6,455 bases of DNA, taken from assembly GCA_016868095.1 (NCBI GenBank), contig VGHV01000142.1, positions 1 to 6,455 on the forward strand, in the 5' to 3' direction. Under the pieces are notes generated by a model, which saw nothing but the letters and a program-made list of their open reading frames with translations, was not told the DNA's origin and ran no database searches. Below are positions 1-6,319 of this stretch, one piece after another (the first letter of the stretch is position 1; each line of letters begins with the position of its first letter). Both the position numbers and the translations under genes were made by a program. This DNA is from Betaproteobacteria bacterium. Lineage in GTDB: Bacteria; Pseudomonadota; Gammaproteobacteria; Burkholderiales; Burkholderiaceae_E.

Positions 1-126
1 TGGGCGAGCGGCGCCATGATTTACGCCCCAGAAGATGCCTATGTGATCTTCCCTAATAGCAAAGCCCAGCCCGGCCAGGAATGGTTTTATCTTGCACGTC
101 CTGGCGGGCGACTTGGCATGTCATAA
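1..126 (+). CDS. 3' end of an unidentified protein gene (partial)
   Basis: Frame 1 is open from the first base to a TAA at 124-126, giving the last 41 residues of a protein whose start lies outside the window. The fragment is rich in aromatic and small residues (for example MIYAPEDAYVIFP and EWFYLARPGG), has no strongly charged or low-complexity stretch, and looks like the end of a soluble globular domain. I do not recognise the family and see no catalytic motif. It converges on the deacylase gene that ends at 219, with 92 bp between the two stop codons and no strong shared terminator. That the frame is truly coding is an inference from its plausible composition and clean stop; 41 codons are little evidence. 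Confidence 0.55.
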   Translation, partial: WASGAMIYAPEDAYVIFPNSKAQPGQEWFYLARPGGRLGMS

Positions 127-148
127 CGATTGATTTGATGACATAGTT

Positions 149-254
149 ATCGAGTCCCGACAGACCGGCGCGTTGAGCCATCAGTCATCGAGTCCCGACA
201 TACCGGCGCGTTGAGCCATCAATCATCGAGTCCCGACATACCCGCGCGGTGTGC
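149..254. repeat. 38-bp tandem repeat, about 2.8 copies
   Basis: Three head-to-tail copies start at 149, 187 and 225, each opening with ATCGAGTCCCGACA. Copies 1 (149-186) and 2 (187-224) differ at only two positions. Copy 3 (225 to about 254) matches copy 2 over its first 18 bases and then diverges at scattered positions before fading out. On the minus strand copy 3 is the coding 3' end of the deacylase gene, whose TGA (219-221) falls at the junction with copy 2. Copies 1 and 2 lie mostly beyond that stop. In the equivalent phase copy 2 would spell nearly the same peptide end (AQRAGMSGLDD and a stop), so the array looks like a duplication of the gene's own tail. No unit contains an inverted repeat strong enough to serve as a terminator. 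Confidence 0.9.
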
Positions 255-1391
255 AAGGCGTTGCTCACCCGCAATCCGATAAAGCACAAGCCCTGGCCAA
301 GCCAGTGAGCCGTTGAGACGTTTGGCGAAAAGCACCCCATCGGTTTGAGCATAAACCGTCGTTCGGGCCTTTGGGCCATGAGGGCTGGCAGGATCAATAA
401 CGTCACAAACTGCCTGACCCTTTTTAACCTTTGCGCCTGGCTCTAAGTGATAGGCCAAAAAGCCGTCCTTGGGGCAATAGCCAACATCCATACCTTGCAT
501 GGGTGTGGCTGGAACCCTTAATCGTGGGAGGCGTCCGGGATCGCCCTTGATGATGCCCTGACGGACGATCCAGCGCAGCAAACGTGCTGCATCTTGTTCA
601 CCCTGAGCGTGACTGACATCGAATTGGCTTCGCATTTCCACCGTACATGACATGCAGGCTTGTGGAATGGATGCTTCGGGAAAACGCTCGGCAAGCCTTG
701 CCCACAGTGCGCCGTTAACACCCGAAAAGGTAAGTGCCGAAGGGTAGGGTTCGTTATACATCGTGGCCTCTGAACCGAGATCTGCCGCGAGCTCATAAGC
801 TGGCCCTGATTTTGTCGCTGTACCCTGCGGCCAATCGCGAGCCGCCATGAATAAATGAAGCGCGGCGTGGATATCACAGTGCAAATCAAGGACAAAATCA
901 GCGTCAACCGATAGTTTTTGAATTTCAACCCGCAAGGTTCTCAACTCATTGACCGGTTCGAGCTCCTTGAGTACCGCAAGCGCTGTTTTACGTATAAGAG
1001 TGATGTTTTCCTCGGCATCTTGGCCAAGCTTTTTAGCAATCCGCTCAGCGACAGCAGGTGCCAGATCGATCCAGTTTCTATTATAATTTTCGTAACTTAA
1101 AAGATTATACCGACCCAAGTGTTGATTGCCGACAAGCTGGGCCTGACCAATAGGATTCACCGTTGGCACGACAATAATCTCGCCTTGGATCAAACCCTTT
1201 GCATCGGCCTCAATGAGTTGAGGCATCAAATGGTGCAACGCCATGGTGCCTGGCATCTCGTTCGCATGAATTGCCGCCTGGATGTAGAGCTTAGGCCGCG
1301 CCCCCTTGCGGCCGAATCGCAAGCATTGGATGCTACGGCTTGTACCCGGGGTCATGGTTGGCAGCTGGATGGCAAATCGTTGAACGCTCAT
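219..1391 (-). CDS. succinylglutamate desuccinylase/aspartoacylase family (M14-type) zinc deacylase
   Basis: A 390-residue protein of the AstE/AspA branch of the zinc carboxypeptidase fold. These enzymes hydrolyse amide bonds of N-acyl amino acids in the cytoplasm. Visible motifs are the zinc pair H42-x2-E45 in AAIHANEMPG, an Asn-Arg-Asn segment at 104-106 in the usual substrate-binding position, the third zinc ligand H171 in DLHCD, and the likely catalytic glutamate E252 in TVEMRS. Residues about 305-375 resemble the C-terminal beta domain of this family, with a lipoyl-like EPGAKVKKGQAV turn. There is no signal peptide or membrane segment. The ATG at 1389-1391 is supported by a GAGGAG ribosome site at 1398-1403, six bases upstream. 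A five-codon frame (1392-1409) contains that ribosome site and stops directly before the ATG, probably by chance. The gene is divergent from the peptide importer operon, suggesting it acts on an imported acylated amino acid or peptide. The exact substrate cannot be read from sequence; arginine-catabolic AstE itself is less likely because no ast genes are visible. Confidence 0.9.
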   Translation of the reverse strand: MSVQRFAIQLPTMTPGTSRSIQCLRFGRKGARPKLYIQAAIHANEMPGTMALHHLMPQLIEADAKGLIQGEIIVVPTVNPIGQAQLVGNQHLGRYNLLSYENYNRNWIDLAPAVAERIAKKLGQDAEENITLIRKTALAVLKELEPVNELRTLRVEIQKLSVDADFVLDLHCDIHAALHLFMAARDWPQGTATKSGPAYELAADLGSEATMYNEPYPSALTFSGVNGALWARLAERFPEASIPQACMSCTVEMRSQFDVSHAQGEQDAARLLRWIVRQGIIKGDPGRLPRLRVPATPMQGMDVGYCPKDGFLAYHLEPGAKVKKGQAVCDVIDPASPHGPKARTTVYAQTDGVLFAKRLNGSLAWPGLVLYRIAGEQRLAHRAGMSGLDD

Positions 1392-1469
1392 TTAAGACTC
1401 CTCAAACATAAAAGAGATGCATGAAGCCCGGGCAAGGATTTCAGGCTTTTATCGGGATAACGAGTATGA

Positions 1470-1496
1470 CGCAAGGCCCAAGACTAAGTTCTTGCG
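1470..1496. promoter_or_regulatory. interrupted inverted repeat CGCAAG-N15-CTTGCG, possible operator
   Basis: Six-base arms CGCAAG (1470-1475) and CTTGCG (1491-1496) are perfect complements with centres 21 bp apart, two helical turns, as expected for a dimeric regulator bound to one face. A third matching half-site GCAAG follows at 1510-1514, making CTTGC-N14-GCAAG with the second arm, and another lies upstream at 1432-1436. The right arm overlaps the candidate -35 of the importer operon. The cognate protein is unknown. Confidence 0.35.
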
Positions 1497-1540
1497 GGCT
1501 TAAGTTGCAGCAAGCTAAATTTCCGTTTACGCTGCCGCAA

Positions 1541-1555
1541 AAACATGGAATGTTT
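1541..1555. promoter_or_regulatory. perfect dyad AAACAT-GGA-ATGTTT, possible operator
   Basis: Six-base complementary arms flank a three-base centre 39 bp upstream of the binding-protein start. The right arm overlaps a TTTAAT hexamer (1553-1558) that could act as a -10 box, so a protein bound here could block transcription. As RNA it would form only a weak AU-rich hairpin with a three-base loop and no U tract, so a terminator is unlikely. Confidence 0.3.
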
Positions 1556-1585
1556 AATCCAACTAAAACCCTTAGGGTAAACATC

Positions 1586-1590
1586 GGGAG
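1586..1590 (+). promoter_or_regulatory. ribosome binding site of the binding-protein gene
   Basis: GGGAG lies three bases before the ATG at 1594 and six bases before the directly following ATG at 1597. The spacing favours 1597 as the true start, which changes the protein by only one methionine. Confidence 0.6.
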
Positions 1591-1593
1591 ATC

Positions 1594-3402
1594 ATGATGC
1601 AATTGCGTGAGATCGAAAACGGCCTGCGCCGAGAGATTGAAGCCGTCAAATCCGGAAAACTTAGTAAGCGAGACTTCATCCACCGCATGGTGCTTGCCGG
1701 TCTCACAGCCCCGATGGCTGCCCAGTTGCTCATGCACGCTGGTGTGGCCCATGCTCAACAATACAAATCGGCGTACAAGCCGACCAAGCGTGGCGGAGGC
1801 GGCCCCCTGCGGGTTTTATGGTGGCAGGGAGCCACACTGCTCAATCCACACTTTGCAACCGGTACTAAAGATCAAGAAGGCTCACGGATTTTTTATGAGC
1901 CGCTTGCTGCTTGGGATACCGACGGCAATCTGGTACCGATTCTTGCAGCCGAAGCGCCTTCAGTCGCTAATAAGACGGTTGCTTCCGATGGTAAATGGGT
2001 GATCTGGAAACTGAAGCAAGGCGTGAGATGGCACGATGGTAAGCCGTTTACGGCAGATGATGTCGTCTTTACAGCGGCTTTTGCATCCGATCCCGCATCA
2101 GCCGCTGTAACCATTGCCACATACAAGGACGTGAAAGTCACCAAGGTTGACACCTATACCGTAAGGGTAGAAAACTCGCGTGCAAGTCCCTTCTGGGCCG
2201 ACCCGCTTGTTGGTACCGCCGGGATGATCATCCCCAAACATTTGTTTGAAGCTTTTATCGGCGCAAAGTCTCGCGAGGCACCCACCAACCTTACACCTGT
2301 GGGTACAGGACCTTATAAATTCGTCGACTTTAAACCTGGTGATATGGTTCGTGGAGCGATCAACACCGACTATCATGAGCCTAGCCGACCCTTCTTCGAT
2401 AGTATCGAAATGAAAGGCGGAGGAGACGCAGTGTCAGCCGCACGTGCGGTATTGCAAACTGGCGAGTTTGATTACGCCTGGAATTTGCAGGTCGAAGACG
2501 AAGTACTCAAACGGCTTGAAGCTGGTGGTAAAGGCAGGGTAGCAATTACCGTGGGTGGAAACATTGAGTTTATTCAGCTGAATTCCGCCGACCCATGGAC
2601 AGAAATCGAAGGTGAGCGTGCCCACCCCAAAAGCAGACACCCGATTTTGAACGACCCAGCTGTTCGCAGCGCAATGAGCATGCTTGTGGATAAGCAAAGC
2701 ATTCAAAACTTCATCTACGGCCGAACAGGTCTTGCAACTGCTAACTTTTTGAATAATCCAAGCCGATTCGCGTCGAAAAATGTAAAGTACGAGTTCAACC
2801 CCGACAAGGCTGCAGCGATACTCGAAGCAGCGGGCTGGAAAAAGGGAAGCGACGGCGTTCGAAGCAAAGACGGCAAGCGTCTGAAGTTTGTCTATCAAAC
2901 TTCAATCAATGCACCGCGACAAAAAACGCAACAAATCATTAAGCAGGCAGCTCAGAAAGCTGGAATTGATTTAGAACTCAAATCAGTCACAGCCTCGGTA
3001 TTTTTTTCATCGGATGTTGCTAACCCCGACACCTACACCAAGTTTTTCTGTGATGTACAGATGTATACCACGACGATGACGCAGCCCGATCCTGAGCTCT
3101 TTATGAATCAGTTTGTGTCAACGAATGCCTCAAGTAAAGCAAATAAGTGGCAAGGGCGAAACATCACACGCTGGGTCAATGCCGAATACGATGCGACCCA
3201 CAGGGCTGCAGAATCGGAACAGGACCCCGTCAAGCGTGCTGCGATGTTTGTTAAGATGAACGACCTGGCAGTCGGCGATTACGCCGTGATTCCCGTCGTT
3301 GCACGCCCTCGCGTTGCGGGTATGTCGAGCAAACTCAACGCACCCTTAAGCGCATGGGATAACGATTTGTGGATGTTGCGCGACTGGTATCGCGAAGCTT
3401 GA
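1594..3402 (+). CDS. peptide-type ABC transporter periplasmic substrate-binding protein (SBP family 5)
   Basis: A 602-residue solute-binding protein of the DppA/OppA type, the periplasmic receptor that delivers its ligand to the membrane complex encoded next to it. Family features are the early segment WWQGATLLNPHFATG, the KLKQGVRWHDGKPFTADDV block at about 139-157 and GTGPYKF at 237-243; the length is normal to slightly long. The N-terminus has a charged region of about 24 residues, a Tat-like motif SKRDFIH (24-30), a hydrophobic stretch (about 31-52) and a likely cleavage site after AHA (54). Lys replaces the first Arg of the Tat pair, so Sec export is also possible. There is no lipobox cysteine, so it should be free in the periplasm. 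Two adjacent ATG codons (1594, 1597) are available; GGGAG at 1586-1590 favours the second. It is the first gene of the operon and is separated from the permease genes by a stem-loop. The ligand cannot be deduced; peptides, acyl-amino acids or other small molecules are all possible in this family. Confidence 0.93.
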   Translation: MMQLREIENGLRREIEAVKSGKLSKRDFIHRMVLAGLTAPMAAQLLMHAGVAHAQQYKSAYKPTKRGGGGPLRVLWWQGATLLNPHFATGTKDQEGSRIFYEPLAAWDTDGNLVPILAAEAPSVANKTVASDGKWVIWKLKQGVRWHDGKPFTADDVVFTAAFASDPASAAVTIATYKDVKVTKVDTYTVRVENSRASPFWADPLVGTAGMIIPKHLFEAFIGAKSREAPTNLTPVGTGPYKFVDFKPGDMVRGAINTDYHEPSRPFFDSIEMKGGGDAVSAARAVLQTGEFDYAWNLQVEDEVLKRLEAGGKGRVAITVGGNIEFIQLNSADPWTEIEGERAHPKSRHPILNDPAVRSAMSMLVDKQSIQNFIYGRTGLATANFLNNPSRFASKNVKYEFNPDKAAAILEAAGWKKGSDGVRSKDGKRLKFVYQTSINAPRQKTQQIIKQAAQKAGIDLELKSVTASVFFSSDVANPDTYTKFFCDVQMYTTTMTQPDPELFMNQFVSTNASSKANKWQGRNITRWVNAEYDATHRAAESEQDPVKRAAMFVKMNDLAVGDYAVIPVVARPRVAGMSSKLNAPLSAWDNDLWMLRDWYREA

Positions 3403-3423
3403 TACTGCGTTAAACCAAAGCGA

Positions 3424-3446
3424 GCGGGCGCCTCTAGGGCGCCTGC
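3424..3446 (+). terminator. intercistronic stem-loop after the binding-protein gene (attenuator or mRNA stabiliser)
   Basis: A nine-base-pair GC-rich stem (3424-3432 with 3438-3446, one G-U pair) encloses the loop TCTAG. It lies 21 bases after the binding-protein stop and nine bases before the permease ATG. The bases that follow (GTCTTATTG) are only a poor U tract, so full termination is doubtful. Such structures commonly protect the upstream message or cause partial termination, keeping binding protein in excess over membrane components. That role is inferred. Confidence 0.6.
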
Positions 3447-3455
3447 GTCTTATTG

Positions 3456-4415
3456 ATGAGCCAATATATCTTTAGGCGATTATTGATCGCCATCCCTAGT
3501 CTTCTCGGTATCAGTCTTGCGCTGTTTACCGTGCTCGCGCTCGCGCCCGGCGACCCTTTTGGGGAACTCGCTGCAAATCCCAATGTCCCGCCTGAGGTCG
3601 CTGCGGAACTGCGCCGCAAATTTGGCATGGACGATCCGGTGCTTGTGCGTTACTGGTCCTGGTTCACTGCCATGTTGCAGGGTTCGTGGGGATTTTCCTT
3701 CGTGAGCCGGATGGATGTTGATCAACTCATCTTGCAACGCCTTCCCACAACCTTAGTCGTGATCGGTTCGTCACAGCTTTTGGCGCTTGCAATTGCCCTG
3801 CCGGTTGGTATTTACGCAGCGACCAGGCCTTATTCGATTTTCGATCAGATCGCCAATACGCTCGCCTTCATTGGATTTTCGCTTCCAACGTTTTTCACCG
3901 GCATTCTGCTCATTCTTCTTTTTTCAATAACGCTCGACTGGCTGCCATTTGTGTATCGGGCAGACATCGCCGAAACCGGCTGGCGTTTTTATTGGGAACA
4001 TTTCAAACAAATGATCATGCCGGTAACCGTGCTTGGACTTTTTCAGGCTGGATCCTGGACGCGGTATGTCAGGTCAGCCGTGCTTGATGTGATTCGACTC
4101 GATTATGTGACCACAGCAAGATCGAAGGGTCTCGCTGAAAGGGTGGTCATCGGTAAACATGTGGTACGCAATGCCCTCATCCCGGTCGTTACCTTGGTGG
4201 CCTTGCAAATGCCTGCGATTTTTGGCGGTGCGATTGTGACTGAGCAAATTTTTAGAGTGCCCGGGATTGGATCGTTATTGATTTCGGCCATGCTTGCCAA
4301 CGACACCCCGGTGATTTTTGCGGTCACTTTTGTTTTTTCGATTTTGGTTGTTTTTTGTAATTTGCTTGCGGATGTGATTTATGGCTGGCTCGACCCACGC
4401 ATCTCCTATCGATAA
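3456..4415 (+). CDS. peptide ABC transporter permease, DppB/OppB type
   Basis: A 319-residue inner-membrane protein forming one half of the importer channel. It starts with the family-typical short cytoplasmic end and first membrane helix (about residues 5-30), followed by the periplasmic loop with LAPGDPFGELAANP and the RRKFGMDDPVLVRYWSW segment. Further hydrophobic helices lie near 98-122, 134-159, 185-202, 238-260 and 282-308, the six expected. The cytoplasmic EAA-type loop that contacts the ATPases is at about 216-243 (DYVTTARSKGLAERVV through NALIP). It ends with the usual LDPRISYR. ATG 3456 is preferred; an in-frame TTG at 3453 directly precedes it. No clear Shine-Dalgarno sequence is present, because the upstream stem-loop occupies the region. 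Its end overlaps the next gene by 35 bp, suggesting coupled translation of the two channel subunits. Confidence 0.93.
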   Translation: MSQYIFRRLLIAIPSLLGISLALFTVLALAPGDPFGELAANPNVPPEVAAELRRKFGMDDPVLVRYWSWFTAMLQGSWGFSFVSRMDVDQLILQRLPTTLVVIGSSQLLALAIALPVGIYAATRPYSIFDQIANTLAFIGFSLPTFFTGILLILLFSITLDWLPFVYRADIAETGWRFYWEHFKQMIMPVTVLGLFQAGSWTRYVRSAVLDVIRLDYVTTARSKGLAERVVIGKHVVRNALIPVVTLVALQMPAIFGGAIVTEQIFRVPGIGSLLISAMLANDTPVIFAVTFVFSILVVFCNLLADVIYGWLDPRISYR

Positions 4416-5313
4416 GCCAACAAGCAGCACCGGGCGAAAGCAAAGTCCTGGTTCCGAAGCCTGGCGCCGTTTTCGCCGTCATAAGCTCGCACTTTTCAGC
4501 GCTTTCATCCTCGTGTTGATCGCGCTTTCGGTGTTGCTTGGTCCGATGATTTGGACCATTCCTATTAACGATATCGATTTTTCGGCAAGGCTTGCAGGCC
4601 CTTCGATTAAACACCCGATGGGCACGGATGATCTTGGCCAGGACCTGTTGGCAAGAATGCTTTATGGCGGGCGCATCTCACTTGCCGTCGGGCTTGCCGC
4701 GATGGTGATCGCCATCTTGGTCGGTGTATTGGTGGGGGCCATAGCTGGCATGTCCAGGGGTTGGGTTGATGCTTTTCTGATGTGGCTCACTGACTTATTT
4801 TTATCCTTGCCACAACTGCCCTTGTTGTTATTGATTTTCTATTTGTTTAACGATGCCTTAAAGAAGTGGGTTGGTCCAGAAACCGGTGTGTTCATTCTTG
4901 TGGTGGCAGTCATCGGTGGGCTTCGCTGGATGCCGGTAGCGCGACTGGTACGTGCGCAGTTCCTATCGCTTCGCGAAAAGGAGTTTGTCGAAGCGGCCCG
5001 CGCCCTCGGTGCATCACCCGCCCGCCAAGTGCTTAAACACATTCTCCCGAATGCCATGGGTCCTGTGATTGTGGCCGCCACGATCGACGTGGCTGCCGCC
5101 ATCATTGCCGAGTCGACGCTATCCTTTTTGGGGCTTGGCTTTCCCCCTGATATTCCGACTTGGGGTCGAATCCTTTTTGATGCCAAAGACCATCTTGATA
5201 TTGCTCCCCATTGGGCTTTGTTTCCAGGCTTGATGATTTTTATAACGGTTGTGACGATTAACTATATCGGCGATGGCTTGCGTGATGCATTTGATCCGCG
5301 CCGGGTTTTGTGA
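4381..5313 (+). CDS. peptide ABC transporter permease, DppC/OppC type
   Basis: A 310-residue inner-membrane protein, the second half of the channel. A polar cytoplasmic N-terminus of about 27 residues leads to AWRRFRRHKLALFSAF and the first membrane helix (about 36-58), as in OppC N-terminal domains. The hallmark HPMGTDDLGQDLLARMLYGG follows at 79-98, then helices near 100-123, 133-157, 168-187, 226-246 and 281-298. The EAA loop is EFVEAARALGASPARQ (201-216) with LPNAMGP at 222-228, and the end is DAFDPRRVL. The ATG at 4381 lies inside the previous gene (35-bp overlap). It is the only usable start before the first helix, and a weak GGA at 4370-4372 precedes it. The next gene starts nine bases after the TGA. 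Confidence 0.93.
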   Translation: MAGSTHASPIDKPTSSTGRKQSPGSEAWRRFRRHKLALFSAFILVLIALSVLLGPMIWTIPINDIDFSARLAGPSIKHPMGTDDLGQDLLARMLYGGRISLAVGLAAMVIAILVGVLVGAIAGMSRGWVDAFLMWLTDLFLSLPQLPLLLLIFYLFNDALKKWVGPETGVFILVVAVIGGLRWMPVARLVRAQFLSLREKEFVEAARALGASPARQVLKHILPNAMGPVIVAATIDVAAAIIAESTLSFLGLGFPPDIPTWGRILFDAKDHLDIAPHWALFPGLMIFITVVTINYIGDGLRDAFDPRRVL

Positions 5314-5315
5314 GG
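5312..5315 (+). promoter_or_regulatory. ribosome binding site deciding a GTG start
   Basis: GAGG overlaps the TGA of the upstream permease gene and sits seven bases before the GTG at 5323. It supports GTG as the start, since no ATG lies near and the resulting N-terminus matches family length. Confidence 0.55.
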
Positions 5316-5322
5316 CCTCCCA

Positions 5323-6315
5323 GTGCCATCCAACCAGTCTGAGCAAGCACTGCTACGCGTTCGCGATCTAAAGGTCCACTTTCGCACCGATGACGGCATT
5401 TTGCACGCTGTTGACGGCGTTGATCTGCATATCAACCGCGGCGAAACCCTAGGGGTGGTGGGTGAGTCGGGTTGTGGCAAATCAGTGACCGCCATGACCA
5501 TCATGAAGCTTCTTGCCATGCCGCCTGGTTTTATTGCTGGCGGTGAGATTCTTTTTGAAGGTCGCGATCTGGTCAAAGCGACAAACGCTGAGATGCGGAC
5601 GTTCCGCTCGCGTGAAATCGCCATGATCTTCCAAGAGCCGATGACCTCGCTGAATCCGGTCTTTTCGGTAGGCGAACAAATCGCTGAGGCATTGCGACTC
5701 CATGAAGGCCTAAGCCAGCAACAGGCGATCGCGAAAACCATCGAAATGCTTGCCTTGGTCAACATCCCAAAGCCTGAAAAGCGCGTTCATGATTATCCTC
5801 ACCAATTCTCTGGTGGCATGCGCCAGCGGGTCATGATCGCAATGGCCCTTGCCTGTAACCCTAAGTTGCTGATTGCAGATGAGCCCACCACAGCACTTGA
5901 TGTCACGATTCAGGCGCAAATTCTCGATCTGCTGAATCGCCTCAAAGAACAAATGGGTATGGCAATTATGCTGATCACCCATGCCATGGGTGTTGTCGCC
6001 GAGACCACACAGCGCGTGGTTGTGATGTATGCGGGCAAGGTGGTTGAAGAGGCTTCGGTTGAACAGCTCTTTAGCGAGCCCATGCACCCTTACACCCAAG
6101 GCTTGATACGTTCTATCCCTCGGATCGATTTGGCCGCTGATAAAAAGCAGCGCCTTGAAGCAATCCCAGGCACCGTACCCAAGTTGATTCAGCCTAAGGC
6201 GGGTTGTCGCTTTGCTGCACGCTGCGCCAAAGCGCAGGCAGCATGCAGCGATGCAGACCCGCTGCTCAAGCCAGTCAAAGACGGTCACCAAGTAGCTTGT
6301 TTTTTGTATCGTTAG
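5323..6315 (+). CDS. peptide ABC transporter ATP-binding protein, DppD/OppD type
   Basis: A 330-residue cytoplasmic ATPase that pairs with a DppF-type partner to power import. Motifs in order: Walker A GESGCGKS (47-54), Q-loop Q104 in [10 protein letters not shown], signature FSGGMRQR (162-169; first residue F, hence FSGGM), Walker B LLIADEP (182-188), D-loop ALD (191-193) and H-loop histidine H220. The residue after the histidine, almost always Asp in this family (THDLGVV or THDMGVV), is Ala221 here. The C-terminal oligopeptide-transporter domain has HPYTQGL (255-261), PGTVP (282-286) and four cysteines at 295, 301, 308 and 326. These fit the [4Fe-4S] binding pattern known in DppD-like proteins. 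The GTG start at 5323 is supported by GAGG seven bases upstream. The next ATPase gene follows within eight bases. Confidence 0.94.
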   Translation: MPSNQSEQALLRVRDLKVHFRTDDGILHAVDGVDLHINRGETLGVVGESGCGKSVTAMTIMKLLAMPPGFIAGGEILFEGRDLVKATNAEMRTFRSREIAMIFQEPMTSLNPVFSVGEQIAEALRLHEGLSQQQAIAKTIEMLALVNIPKPEKRVHDYPHQFSGGMRQRVMIAMALACNPKLLIADEPTTALDVTIQAQILDLLNRLKEQMGMAIMLITHAMGVVAETTQRVVVMYAGKVVEEASVEQLFSEPMHPYTQGLIRSIPRIDLAADKKQRLEAIPGTVPKLIQPKAGCRFAARCAKAQAACSDADPLLKPVKDGHQVACFLYR

Positions 6316-6319
6316 GTGG

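Larger units (their letters stand above)
1392..1593. promoter_or_regulatory. divergent promoter region between deacylase and importer operon
   Basis: This 202-bp spacer must hold promoters for both directions, and no protein gene is credible in it. For the plus strand, weak sigma-70-like candidates are TTGCGG (1492-1497) with TAAATT (1516-1521, 18-bp spacer), and a TTTAAT -10-like hexamer at 1553-1558 without a good -35 partner. No minus-strand promoter stands out. Possible operator elements are GCAAG/CTTGC half-sites at 1432, 1471, 1491 and 1510, a perfect dyad at 1541-1555 and a short palindrome at 1568-1578. No regulator gene lies in the window. The assignment as a promoter region follows from gene orientation; individual boxes are tentative. 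Confidence 0.6.

Noticed and set aside
118..144. Inverted repeat ATGTCAT ... ATGACAT around the stop of the left-edge gene, as a terminator
   Set aside because: Arms are seven AT-rich pairs with a 13-base loop and no T tract follows; too weak to call a terminator on either strand.
149..254. The 38-bp repeats as a CRISPR array
   Set aside because: Copies are directly adjacent with no spacers, and one copy is the coding end of a gene.
1525..1582. Distant inverted pair GTTTAC (1525-1530) and GTAAAC (1577-1582) as a looping operator
   Set aside because: Only six bases per arm at 52-bp spacing; likely chance without conservation data.
1441..1761. Minus-strand 106-codon open frame spanning the divergent promoter region
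   Set aside because: Mostly antisense to the well-supported binding-protein gene, with no recognisable motif and no good ribosome site; a shadow frame.
3001..3007. Run of seven T within the binding-protein gene as a frameshift or phase-variation site
   Set aside because: The reading frame is intact and full length on both sides, and the run is short for slippage-based switching.
6298..6305. T-rich run near the end of the DppD-type gene as a terminator
   Set aside because: No stem precedes it, it is coding (CFLYR), and the operon continues directly into the next ATPase gene.
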